DNA of 12,158 bases from Bacteroidales bacterium UBA4788 (GTDB lineage: Bacteria > Bacteroidota > Bacteroidia > Bacteroidales > VadinHA17), in contig DHGW01000043.1 of NCBI GenBank assembly GCA_002402965.1, positions 3,099 to 15,256 on the forward strand, read 5' to 3'. Below the pieces are notes generated by a model, which did not search any database, was not told the origin of the DNA, and saw nothing but the letters and a program-made list of their open reading frames with translations. The position numbers and the translations under genes were made by a program. This document shows positions 1 to 7,551 of this stretch, piece after piece. How positions within the stretch are numbered: the stretch's first letter is position 1; every line of letters starts with the position of its first letter.

Positions 1-495
1 CCGAGAGGTTTCACTGCTGAACAGGCAGGCATCACGGGAGGTTTGATGATCCTCGGGGGTGTTGCCGGCGCAATCATAATGCCGCTCCTGTCAGATCGCT
101 TCACAAAAAGGGTTCCTTTCATAAAAATTGCCCTGGCGGGAGCTACACTGAGCCTGGCCGGTATCACTTTTTCCGGGAACTATACCTTGCTGCTTGTTTC
201 CGCAGCAGCTTTCGGATTCTTCCTGCTGAGCTCCGGGCCAATAGGATTCCAGTACGGGGCAGAGGTGACCTTTCCTGTTTCCGAAGGGACATCAAACGGC
301 TTTCTCCTCCTGATGGGACAGGTATCCGGAATCGCCTTCATTTTCAGCATGGACTGGTTCAAGTCGCCGGTAACGGGATCAATGACAATACCGTTAACCG
401 TACTTGGTGTTTTGATGTTTATAAGCTTCCTGCTTTCATCAAGGCTCAGGGAATCTGCTTTCCTGACCGATGACAAAAAAGGTGATAAACGATGA
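1..495 (+). CDS. MFS transporter, FLVCR-like, C-terminal part (5' end outside window)
   Basis: This is the C-terminal 164 residues of an inner-membrane major facilitator; the frame is open from base 1, so the true start lies upstream. About five hydrophobic segments are visible (roughly residues 13-31, 38-57, 61-82, 98-117 and 127-146). The first ends in an LSDRF cytoplasmic-loop motif like MFS motif A. Residues 82-100 (GFQYGAEVTFPVSEGTSNG) strongly resemble the conserved FLVCR signature (GFEFxVExTYPESEGTSSG, recalled from memory), the eukaryotic heme/choline transporter branch of MFS. The substrate of bacterial members is not known to me, so heme or choline is only a lead. The stop codon overlaps the start of the next gene (ATGA at 492-495), which implies translational coupling. 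Confidence is high for MFS and moderate for the FLVCR-like assignment. Confidence 0.85.
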   Translation, partial: PRGFTAEQAGITGGLMILGGVAGAIIMPLLSDRFTKRVPFIKIALAGATLSLAGITFSGNYTLLLVSAAAFGFFLLSSGPIGFQYGAEVTFPVSEGTSNGFLLLMGQVSGIAFIFSMDWFKSPVTGSMTIPLTVLGVLMFISFLLSSRLRESAFLTDDKKGDKR

Positions 496-1247
496 AAAGC
501 TCCTGCAACTGGTTCTACAGTGTCACTGTGCTGTTTTGTATCTTCTTTTTATTCAGTCTTGGCTCACTGGCGGGACAGGAGATCCCGGGAGATACCCTTC
601 CGGATACTGCGCATTACGGTTCCGGTGTCGCACCTGAAGATCTGCCTGAGATTCAGGTGACTGCCCTTAAGGATCTGGCAGCCGCCGAACGCTGGTGGTA
701 CGGATGGCTGGCCGGTTACACTGCCGCCACTGCCGGCCAGGGGGTAGTCTTTTTCACATCGGATAGCAAAACCCTGCGTCAGGATATGGCACTGGGCGCT
801 GCAACCACTTTCCTGGGAGCAATGGGCCAGCTGATCACCCCTGTGGTTTCAAAAGAATCAGATTATCCTTCATATCGCGAGTATGCCTCCGGCGAAAAGT
901 CTCTTTCAGCTGAACAGGCTGCCGCGCTCCTGAAAGCACTGGCCGTGCGGGAAAAGGAGGGAAGGTCATGGAAAACGCATGCCATTGCCGGGGTGGTGAA
1001 CCTCGGCAGCGGGCTCATAACGTGGCTGGGATATAATCGCACATTCCTGGACGGGCTGGAGAACTTTGCCCTCAACACACTGATTACTGAGGCCCAGATA
1101 TGGACACAGCCCGTGAAAGCTGTAAGGGATTATGAGAAATACTGTCAGACCAACAGTCCCGGGGTGGAAACCATTTCTGCCAGCCGTGGGGGTGATTGGA
1201 GCTGGAGCATCTACCCCGGCGGATTCTTTGTGAGATACGTTTTCTGA
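492..1247 (+). CDS. Exported protein of unknown function
   Basis: This 251-residue protein is not one I recognise. A Sec signal peptide is clear: a short polar start, a hydrophobic core at about residues 10-27, and probable cleavage near SLAG-Q (residues 25-29). The mature part has an acidic, Pro-rich lead (30-60). A Trp/Tyr-rich stretch (ERWWYGWLAGYTAATAGQG, 66-84) follows, then two short Gly/Ala-rich apolar segments (about 99-119 and 163-180). A charged helix lies between them at about 138-158. The C-terminus is aromatic and strand-like (WSWSIYPGGFFVRYVF, 236-251) and ends in Phe, which can occur in outer-membrane beta-barrel proteins, but the chain shows no regular strand pattern. The start ATG overlaps the upstream MFS stop, so the two are probably made together and may act together in the envelope. 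The reading is real by its signal peptide and operon position; its role is open. Confidence 0.8.
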   Translation: MKSSCNWFYSVTVLFCIFFLFSLGSLAGQEIPGDTLPDTAHYGSGVAPEDLPEIQVTALKDLAAAERWWYGWLAGYTAATAGQGVVFFTSDSKTLRQDMALGAATTFLGAMGQLITPVVSKESDYPSYREYASGEKSLSAEQAAALLKALAVREKEGRSWKTHAIAGVVNLGSGLITWLGYNRTFLDGLENFALNTLITEAQIWTQPVKAVRDYEKYCQTNSPGVETISASRGGDWSWSIYPGGFFVRYVF

Positions 1248-1286
1248 ATAACCTGAAGCAAAACCTTGTCAGCGGTATAAGTCCTT

Positions 1287-2621
1287 ATGAAACGGGAGAA
1301 AAAACTGAACGGTTCAATACCTTTGAGAGTGAAGACTATCTTCCGTTCACTCCGCCACCGCAACTACAGGTTGTTCTTCAGCGGACAGAGCATCTCGCTG
1401 ATTGGCACATGGATGCAGAGGATAGCACTGCCGTGGGTAGTCTATGGGATGACCGGCTCCGAGATCCTCCTCGGGGTGGTGGGTTTTGCAGGAACCATTC
1501 CGTCATTCCTGCTGGCACCGTTTGCAGGTGTACTGATTGACCGGTGGAGCCGCTACAGGGTGCTGCTCGTCACCCAGGTCATCTCAATGATTCAGGCTTC
1601 TGTCCTGGCGTGGCTCAGCCTGACGGGAGGGCTTGAGATATGGCATATCATGGTGCTCAGTGTGGTACTTGGCTGCATAAACTCCTTCGATATGCCCGCG
1701 CGGCACTCCTTCGTAATAGAATTGGTTAACGGAAGGGAGGATATAGGCAATGCCGTAGCCCTCAACTCGATGATGTTCAACGGGGCGAGGCTGATAGGGC
1801 CATCGGTGGCCGGTATAGTTCTGGCCGCAGTTGGCGAGGGTGCCTGCTTCCTCATCAATGCACTGAGTTACTTCTTCGTCATCGCCTCACTCTTGGCAAT
1901 GAATGTGCCGGTGATCAGGGAGAGGAAAATGCGGACTCCAATGTTTCGTGAGATGAAGGAAGGACTGGATTATACCTTCGGCTTTGCCCCGATAAAGCAT
2001 ATCATACTCCTGCTGGGCCTGGTGAGCCTGATGGGTGCCTCATACCAGGTGCTGATGCCCGTTTATGCGAAGGATATCCTGCAGGGAGATTCCCACACTT
2101 TCGGATTCCTGATGGGAGGCGCCGGGGCGGGAGCCCTCCTGGGTGCAATCTGGCTCGCCTCGAAGGATACTGTACTGACGCTCGGCCGGTTGATACCGGC
2201 TGCAACGGCACTTCTCTCGACAGGCCTGATAGCAATGTCGTTCAGCTCTTCCTTTTTCATTTCGATGTTCCTGATATTTTTCACGGGGCTGGGGATGATG
2301 ACCCACACTGCAGTAAGCAACACCATTCTCCAGACCATCGCTGACGATGACAAACGGGGCAGGGTGATGAGCTTCTACACCATGGCACTCATGGGTACGG
2401 CGCCGTTCGGAAGCCTGCTGGCCGGTTGGATGGCAAAGGTGCTGGGAACACCCTGGACAATGTTCATCGGCGGAGCGGTCTGTCTCTTTGGAGCCCTGGT
2501 CTTTTACAGGCGACTTCCTGATCTGAGGAGGCTGGTGCGTCCGGTATATGTAAGGATGGGCATCCTGCCGGAGGTGGCCGGGGGTATCCGGAGTGCATCC
2601 GATCCGGGAACAGGGACTTAG
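1287..2621 (+). CDS. MFS transporter, MFS_3/EntS-like exporter family
   Basis: This complete 444-residue inner-membrane transporter has a length usual for a 12-helix MFS protein. The N-terminal pattern (residues 20-60, with RHRNYRLFFSGQSISLIGTWMQ) is characteristic of the MFS_3 group, which includes the enterobactin exporter EntS and many uncharacterised drug or macrolide exporters. Motif A appears as GVLIDRWSRYR (81-91) between helices 2 and 3. Further hydrophobic helices run to about residue 410. The stretch around 355-385 (GRVMSFYTMALMGTAPFGSLLAGW) carries the matching loop of the second half. The last about 25 residues are polar. It starts 39 bases after the previous stop and may belong to the same transcript. 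Proton-driven export of a small amphiphilic molecule is the family expectation; the substrate cannot be read from sequence. Confidence 0.88.
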   Translation: MKREKKLNGSIPLRVKTIFRSLRHRNYRLFFSGQSISLIGTWMQRIALPWVVYGMTGSEILLGVVGFAGTIPSFLLAPFAGVLIDRWSRYRVLLVTQVISMIQASVLAWLSLTGGLEIWHIMVLSVVLGCINSFDMPARHSFVIELVNGREDIGNAVALNSMMFNGARLIGPSVAGIVLAAVGEGACFLINALSYFFVIASLLAMNVPVIRERKMRTPMFREMKEGLDYTFGFAPIKHIILLLGLVSLMGASYQVLMPVYAKDILQGDSHTFGFLMGGAGAGALLGAIWLASKDTVLTLGRLIPAATALLSTGLIAMSFSSSFFISMFLIFFTGLGMMTHTAVSNTILQTIADDDKRGRVMSFYTMALMGTAPFGSLLAGWMAKVLGTPWTMFIGGAVCLFGALVFYRRLPDLRRLVRPVYVRMGILPEVAGGIRSASDPGTGT

Positions 2622-2715
2622 AGACCTATTCCCAAAAAATCCCCTTTATCACTATTCCTGCCCGTCGGTCAGGGAGAGGATTCCGTCGGCGAAACCGGGT
2701 CCCCGGTCTAAAAGA

Positions 2716-2747
2716 TTTGTGCCCGCCGTCACCCCACGTTAGTTTTG
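2716..2747 (+). promoter_or_regulatory. Bacteroidota-type promoter for the efflux operon
   Basis: TTTG at 2716-2719 is followed after 20 bases by TAGTTTTG at 2740-2747. This matches the primary sigma-factor consensus described for Bacteroides (-33 TTTG and -7 TAnnTTTG, spacing about 19-21) at every defined position. It sits in the 133-base gap before the TolC-like gene. Transcription would begin within a few bases of the ATG at 2755, which favours a downstream start codon for that gene. The rest of the gap (2622-2715) shows nothing that can be named. Confidence 0.65.
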
Positions 2748-2754
2748 TCTCATC

Positions 2755-4092
2755 ATGATTCATAAAATGAAAAGAATGAGCACAAAACGATTTTTTACAG
2801 TGGCGGCAGTTCTGCTTCTGACCACCCTTTTCGTATCATCCCAGCAGAGGCAGTGGACCCTGGCAGAGTGCATTGCATATGCCTTGAATGAGAACATACA
2901 GGTCCGTAAGGCTGATGTCTCAGTCAGTCTGGGTGAGATAAACCTGCAACAGGCGAAGGATAATCGTCTTCCAGGCCTCAGCGCCTCCGTGGGAGAGAAC
3001 CTGGGCTGGAAGCAGGAGACGGACAGCTATGGCGAGACTTCTTTCGGGAGCTCATCGCGCACCAGCGCATCAGTCAGCAGCAGTTTAACCCTCTTCAACG
3101 GCTTTCAGCTCAGGAACCAGATCAGGCAGGCCGGACTTGACTATAAGACGCTGCAGTTCAGTACTGACCAGACAAAAGAGAGTGTCTCCCTGAGCATCAT
3201 GAGCGCATACCTCCAGGTACTCTATGCAGAGGAACAACTGGCCAACAGCCGGAACCAGGCTGAAGCTACACGGGAGGAACTGGCGCTGGCAGCAGAAAGA
3301 CGGAGCCTGGGCGCCATAGCCAACAGCGATTACCTCCAGGTGAAAACACAGCTGGCAGCCGAGGAGGCTACCCTTGCCAATGCGTTAAACAACCTGAAGA
3401 TGTCGAAGATGACCCTGATGCAGCTGATGGAATATCCTGTGGATGAGTTGTTTGAAATTGCCCGTCCCGATATTGACGCCATCATCTCAACAACTCCTTC
3501 GGCTGAAGCAGTCCCTGTGTATGAAGAGGCCCTGCAGGTCAAGCCACAGGTAAAGATTGCAGCACTGAACCGGGAGAGTGCTGCCCTCGATCTGGAGATG
3601 GCGAAGAGCGGCTTTTACCCTTCCGTGTCTGTCAATGCCGGAATGAGCACCGGGTTCACACAGGCGGCAGAGATGGGTTCGCAGCTCAAAAACGGGTTCT
3701 CTCCTTCGGTGGGCATCTCAGCTTCGATCCCAATATTCCGCAATAACCAGAACAAGTCGGCGGTAGCCAGGGCACAGTATGGTATCACAACTGCAGAGCT
3801 TGATGAAATCAATACCAGGAACCAGCTCCGCAAGGAGGTGGAACAGGCCGTCCTGGACGCAGAGTCGGCTCTCATCAGCTACCAGGCATCCATGAACCAG
3901 TACGAGGCTTCGCTCGAGACATACAACGTTTCAGAGGAGAAGTTCAAGCTGGGGGCAATGAACTCGGTCGATTTCCTGATACAGAAAACGAACCTCACAT
4001 CAGCAGAGAGTAACCTGCTTCAGGCTAAATATGAACTGGTTTACAGTCATAAAATAATCGACTTCTACAGAGGAGTTGAACTGTCATTTTAA
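2755..4092 (+). CDS. TolC-family outer-membrane efflux channel
   Basis: This is the outer-membrane and periplasmic-tunnel component of a tripartite efflux pump, up to 445 residues long, a normal size for the outer-membrane efflux protein (OEP) family. A signal peptide core lies at about residues 14-28, with likely cleavage near VSS-Q. The mature protein opens with WTLAECIAYALNENIQVRKA (34-53), the classic start of the family. There are two OEP repeats: long Ala/Gln/Glu-rich heptad helices (about 130-215 and 350-430) alternate with Ser/Thr-rich strand regions (about 75-125, including SLTLFNGFQ, and 285-325). The start is uncertain: ATGs lie in frame at 2755, 2767 and 2776. The promoter box ends only 7 bases before the first, so 2767, preceded by an AAA run, is the best alternative. 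It is followed after 27 bases by the adaptor gene, fixing it as the channel of the MacAB-like pump. Confidence 0.9.
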   Translation: MIHKMKRMSTKRFFTVAAVLLLTTLFVSSQQRQWTLAECIAYALNENIQVRKADVSVSLGEINLQQAKDNRLPGLSASVGENLGWKQETDSYGETSFGSSSRTSASVSSSLTLFNGFQLRNQIRQAGLDYKTLQFSTDQTKESVSLSIMSAYLQVLYAEEQLANSRNQAEATREELALAAERRSLGAIANSDYLQVKTQLAAEEATLANALNNLKMSKMTLMQLMEYPVDELFEIARPDIDAIISTTPSAEAVPVYEEALQVKPQVKIAALNRESAALDLEMAKSGFYPSVSVNAGMSTGFTQAAEMGSQLKNGFSPSVGISASIPIFRNNQNKSAVARAQYGITTAELDEINTRNQLRKEVEQAVLDAESALISYQASMNQYEASLETYNVSEEKFKLGAMNSVDFLIQKTNLTSAESNLLQAKYELVYSHKIIDFYRGVELSF

Positions 4093-4119
4093 CGGAAATA
4101 CAACAAACACATATCTCAG

Positions 4120-5538
4120 ATGAAAAAAAGGAACATATTTATAAGCGGAGGAGTGGTAACAGCGGTCCTTGTGACACTGCTGTCTGTTCACAGCTGCAGG
4201 AAGAGCAGGAGTTATCTCTTCGAGACGGCGATTGTTACCAGCGGCTCAATAGTAAACACCGTCACCGCCACGGGCACTCTTGAGGCCATTACTTCGGTAG
4301 TCGTGGGGACACAGGTCTCAGGGATTGTTGAGAAGCTCTATGTCGATTTCAACTCTCCTGTAAAGAAGGGGCAGGTGCTGGCCGAGCTTGACAAGACCGC
4401 CCTGAAGTCCAGTGTCCAGCAGGCGCTTGCCACCCTTGACAATGCAAAAGCAGAGATGGAGTACCAGGCATCGACCTATGAGCGCAGCAAAGCACTATGG
4501 GAGAAAAACCTGATAGCCCAGGCTGATTACGATCAGGCGAAGTACAACTATGACAGGTCAAAGGCAACACTGAAGAACTCACAAGCCCAGTATGACAGGG
4601 CATTGGTGCAACTCGGCTATGCCACCATCTATTCGCCCATCGAGGGAGTGGTGATGAACAGAGCGGTGGATGAGGGTCAGACGGTGGCGGCCAGCTTCAA
4701 CACGCCGGAGATATTTACAATTGCCCAGGACCTGACGCAGATGCAGGTGGAGGCTGACATAGACGAGTCGGACATAGGCATGGTCAGACAGGGCCAGCGG
4801 GTAGGATTCGATGTGGATGCCTATCCCGATGAGAAGTTTACGGGTACGGTTGAACAGATCAGGCTTTCACCGGTGACAACATCCAATGTCGTTACCTACA
4901 CTGTCATCATCAACGCCCCCAATCCTGACCAGAAGCTCCTTCCGGGGATGACGGCCAATATTGTGATATACGTCGAAGAGAGCGGTGATGTACTGACCAT
5001 TCCTTATAAAGCATCAAAGTTCACTCCTGTGGCGGAATATCTTGCCAGGCAGATTCCTGCAGGGCAGAACCCGTCTGCAGAAGGTAATCCTTCAGGAGGA
5101 AGGCCAGATGGTCAGAATCCTGCCGGGGAGCCTTCCGGTATGACGCCCCTGGCAGCCGGGTCTGACGCACCCGTTTCACCGGCCACATCTTCTGCAACTG
5201 AGCCATCCCCATCATCCGCAGGATCTGATGCACCATCCTCCTCATCTGCAATACCTTTTGCCTCCGCCGGAACCGGAATGTCAACCACGGTATGGGTGAA
5301 GGAGGCCGGCGCGATCCGCCCTGCCAGGGTTGAGCTGGGCACCAGTGACGGTGATAATGTTGAAGTGAAGTCGGGCCTCAGCGAAGGCGACGAGGTGGTA
5401 TTGAAAATGACGGTCGCCTCTGCGAAAGAGAAGAAGGAGAAGGAGGTGGCATCCAATCCGTTCATGCCGACTCCTCCCGGAAGAAGGAGTACGCAGAGCA
5501 CGTCACGCACGGGAACCAACGCTGCACCAAAGAACTGA
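4120..5538 (+). CDS. MacA-like periplasmic adaptor (HlyD/RND-MFP family)
   Basis: This adaptor links the inner-membrane ABC transporter to the TolC-like channel. It has 472 residues against roughly 370-400 for typical MacA. Residues 7-24 form a membrane anchor or signal segment. Cys26 in SVHSC could be lipidated, but His at -2 makes a poor lipobox. In order: a first lipoyl half (49-91, VSGIVEKLYVDFNSPVKKGQ), a coiled-coil hairpin (about 95-165), a second lipoyl half (166-190, IYSPIEGVVMNRAVDEGQ) and a beta-barrel (about 205-290, with LLPGMTANIVI). A Pro/Ser/Ala/Gly-rich insert (about 305-388) follows, then a membrane-proximal domain resuming at VWVKEAG (391-397) and continuing to GLSEGDEVV (419-427). 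The tail is basic and low-complexity. The insert interrupts the place where MacA proteins run directly into the VWV strand. It is 2 bases from the ATPase start. Confidence 0.88.
   Translation: MKKRNIFISGGVVTAVLVTLLSVHSCRKSRSYLFETAIVTSGSIVNTVTATGTLEAITSVVVGTQVSGIVEKLYVDFNSPVKKGQVLAELDKTALKSSVQQALATLDNAKAEMEYQASTYERSKALWEKNLIAQADYDQAKYNYDRSKATLKNSQAQYDRALVQLGYATIYSPIEGVVMNRAVDEGQTVAASFNTPEIFTIAQDLTQMQVEADIDESDIGMVRQGQRVGFDVDAYPDEKFTGTVEQIRLSPVTTSNVVTYTVIINAPNPDQKLLPGMTANIVIYVEESGDVLTIPYKASKFTPVAEYLARQIPAGQNPSAEGNPSGGRPDGQNPAGEPSGMTPLAAGSDAPVSPATSSATEPSPSSAGSDAPSSSSAIPFASAGTGMSTTVWVKEAGAIRPARVELGTSDGDNVEVKSGLSEGDEVVLKMTVASAKEKKEKEVASNPFMPTPPGRRSTQSTSRTGTNAAPKN
5062..5235 (+). repeat. Degenerate coding repeats in the adaptor's linker
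   Basis: Within the adaptor insert, GQNP is encoded at 5062-5073 and again at 5110-5121. AGSDAP is encoded at 5155-5172 and again at 5218-5235. Each pair sits in similar Pro/Ser-rich surroundings, and the copies differ mainly at third codon positions. This suggests an old, amino-acid-constrained expansion rather than a fresh slippage tract. Confidence 0.5.
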
Positions 5539-5540
5539 CT

Positions 5541-6281
5541 ATGAAGGCAATAATAGACATCAAGGCACTTAAGAAGGACTACCATGTGGGCGAGGTCACT
5601 GTACACGCCCTTCGGGGGGTCGACCTTGAGATACGCCAGGGAGAGTTCGTGGCAATAATGGGCGCCAGCGGCTCAGGCAAGTCCACCATGCTGAATATTA
5701 TCGGTTGCCTGGACAGGCCGACCGAAGGCACTTATCTGCTGGATGGTGTGGATGTTGCAGGGATGTCGAAGAATGAGAGCGCTATGATACGCAACCTGAA
5801 GATCGGATTCGTCTTTCAGTCTTACAACCTGCTGTCACGCACCTCCGCCCTGGAGAACGTGGAGCTGCCGCTCATGTATAACCCATATGTCAAGGCCAAA
5901 GAGCGCAGGGAGAGGGCCATAGCTTCGCTCGAAGCTGTTGGCCTCGCTGACAGGATGGACCATATGCCCAATCAGCTCTCGGGAGGGCAGCAGCAGAGGG
6001 TGGCAATAGCGCGTTCGCTGGTAAATGACCCTGTGGTCATCCTTGCTGATGAAGCAACGGGTAACCTCGATACACGAACCTCCTACGAGATCATGTCACT
6101 CTTTCAGGAACTCAACCGTAAGGGGAAGACAATAGTATTCGTGACTCACGAGGCTGATATCGCGCGGTGCATGACAAGAAACGTGGTCTTTCGCGACGGC
6201 CATATTATTAAGGAGGAGGAGATCACCAACAGGCTTTACGCTGCGGAGATGATCAATGCCCTGCCGGTAGAAGAAGAATAA
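5541..6281 (+). CDS. MacB-type ABC transporter ATP-binding protein
   Basis: This 246-residue cytoplasmic ATPase of the MacB/LolD-like branch drives the pump by ATP hydrolysis. All nucleotide-binding motifs are intact: Walker A GASGSGKST (41-49), Q-loop Gln93 in FVFQSYNLL, ABC signature LSGGQQQR (146-153), Walker B VVILADE (165-171) with catalytic Glu171, D-loop around GNLD, and switch His203 in FVTHE. IIGCLDRPTEGTY (53-65) is the usual sequence after Walker A in this branch. The C-terminal residues 222-246 are charged. It starts 2 bases after the adaptor stop and is followed 15 bases later by a separate permease. The exporter is therefore the split form, unlike E. coli MacB, where ATPase and membrane domain are one chain. 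Confidence 0.95.
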   Translation: MKAIIDIKALKKDYHVGEVTVHALRGVDLEIRQGEFVAIMGASGSGKSTMLNIIGCLDRPTEGTYLLDGVDVAGMSKNESAMIRNLKIGFVFQSYNLLSRTSALENVELPLMYNPYVKAKERRERAIASLEAVGLADRMDHMPNQLSGGQQQRVAIARSLVNDPVVILADEATGNLDTRTSYEIMSLFQELNRKGKTIVFVTHEADIARCMTRNVVFRDGHIIKEEEITNRLYAAEMINALPVEEE

Positions 6282-6296
6282 ATTAACGGAAACGAA

Positions 6297-7517
6297 ATGA
6301 ATCTCGGAAATCTCATAAAAGTAGCAATCAATGCCCTGAAGCGCAATAAGATGCGTTCATTTCTGACCATGCTGGGCATAATAATAGGCGTAGCTTCGGT
6401 TATCACCATGCTGGCAATAGGTCAGGGCTCCAGGAAGAGCATCCAGGACCAGATAGCGAGCATGGGCTCCAACATGCTGTTTGTGATGCCAGGCAACATG
6501 AGGATGGGAGGCGTACAGCAGGGAAGCTCCGTCTCTCAGCGCCTCACCGTCAAAGATGTGGATGCAATAGAGATGGAATGCGAGGCTGTAACAGCGGTCT
6601 CGCCAGAGGTCAGGAGCAGTGGCCAGGCCGTATATGGTAACTCGAACTGGCCCACTACTATCTATGGCGGCAACGAGCATTATCTTGAGATAAAAAGCTG
6701 GAAGGTGGTCAGCGGCAGGAACATCACTGATACTGAGGCAAAGAGCTCGGCGAAGGTTTGCCTGGTCGGCCGCACTGTTGCCGATGAGCTGTTCGGCGAG
6801 GGGGTGGACCCCACCGGGGAGACGGTACGCTTTAAAAACATCCCTTTCAGGATCATAGGAGTGCTTGGCGAAAAGGGACAGAACAGCTTCGGGCAGGATC
6901 AGGACGACGTCATCATAGCTCCGTACACAACCGTACAGAAGAGAATACTGGCACAGACACACATACAGTCAGTGCAGATGTCGGCCCGCAGCGCAGAGGA
7001 GTCAGCACTTGCCCAGTCGCAGGTGGAGGAGGTGCTTCGCCGTACTCATAAGCTGCGTGAGGATGAGGACAATGATTTCGAGATCAGGAGCCAGGAGGAG
7101 CTCTCAACAACGATGACCTCCGTGACGGAAATACTTACCATACTGCTCGGCGCCATCGCGGGGATATCTCTCCTTGTCGGTGGTATCGGGATCATGAACA
7201 TCATGTACGTCTCCGTCACCGAAAGAACAAGGGAGATAGGACTCAGGATGTCAATCGGCGGGCGGAGCGTGGATATCCTCCTTCAGTTTCTGATTGAGTC
7301 GATATTGCTCAGCGTCTTTGGAGGATTGATAGGCATACTGGTCGGATTCGGCGCCTCTTCCATAGTGGAGGCCCTCACCTCCTGGCCGATAAGCGTCATG
7401 TGGGGATCAGTCATCCTTTCCTTTGCGGTATGCACTGTGATAGGTGTCTTTTTCGGATGGTATCCTGCGAGAAGGGCTTCGGGGCTTGACCCGATTGATG
7501 CCCTCAGATTTGAGTGA
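6297..7517 (+). CDS. MacB-type ABC transporter permease (FtsX family)
   Basis: This inner-membrane permease partners the preceding ATPase. It has 406 residues, the normal length for stand-alone MacB-like permeases. Layout: a short cytoplasmic start with NALKRNKMRSFLTMLGIIIG, transmembrane helix 1 (about 20-42), a large periplasmic MacB core domain (about 43-275), then three helices (about 278-305, 325-355 and 367-388). The loop after helix 2 has the family sequence YVSVTERTREIGLRMSIGG (303-321), and the chain ends in PARRASGLDPIDALRFE, the typical FtsX/MacB tail. In this mechanotransmission family, substrates are taken from the periplasm and pushed into the TolC-like channel; they can be antibiotics, peptides or lipoprotein-like molecules. 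The actual cargo is not evident. The start ATG follows an A-rich stretch. Confidence 0.93.
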   Translation: MNLGNLIKVAINALKRNKMRSFLTMLGIIIGVASVITMLAIGQGSRKSIQDQIASMGSNMLFVMPGNMRMGGVQQGSSVSQRLTVKDVDAIEMECEAVTAVSPEVRSSGQAVYGNSNWPTTIYGGNEHYLEIKSWKVVSGRNITDTEAKSSAKVCLVGRTVADELFGEGVDPTGETVRFKNIPFRIIGVLGEKGQNSFGQDQDDVIIAPYTTVQKRILAQTHIQSVQMSARSAEESALAQSQVEEVLRRTHKLREDEDNDFEIRSQEELSTTMTSVTEILTILLGAIAGISLLVGGIGIMNIMYVSVTERTREIGLRMSIGGRSVDILLQFLIESILLSVFGGLIGILVGFGASSIVEALTSWPISVMWGSVILSFAVCTVIGVFFGWYPARRASGLDPIDALRFE

Positions 7518-7543
7518 TAATTGACCGGGATTCATTAGCTTTG
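7509..7543 (+). promoter_or_regulatory. Possible internal promoter for the kinase/regulator pair
   Basis: TAGCTTTG at 7536-7543 matches the Bacteroidota -7 box (TAnnTTTG). TTTG at 7509-7512, overlapping the end of the permease gene, could be the -33 box. The gap between them is 23 bases, longer than the usual 19-21, so this may be weak or a chance match. As at the operon's main promoter, the -7 box ends only a few bases before the first ATG of the next gene. Confidence 0.3.
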
Positions 7544-7551
7544 AAGATAAT

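Noticed and set aside
1196..1540. 114-codon + strand frame overlapping the second MFS gene start
   Set aside because: It is out of frame with a clear MFS N-terminus and its sequence is composition-driven.
2694..2707. ACCGGG-TC-CCCGGT inverted repeat as a terminator for the MFS genes
   Set aside because: The loop is only 2 bases (5-bp stem if opened to 4) and no U-tract follows. Termination there cannot be supported.
5112..5606. 164-codon minus-strand frame across the adaptor/ATPase junction
   Set aside because: Its composition mirrors the low-complexity linker on the other strand, and it shows no independent features.
6357..6962. 201-codon minus-strand frame inside the permease gene
   Set aside because: It is antisense to the well-conserved MacB periplasmic domain. 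It has no recognisable motif and no promoter.
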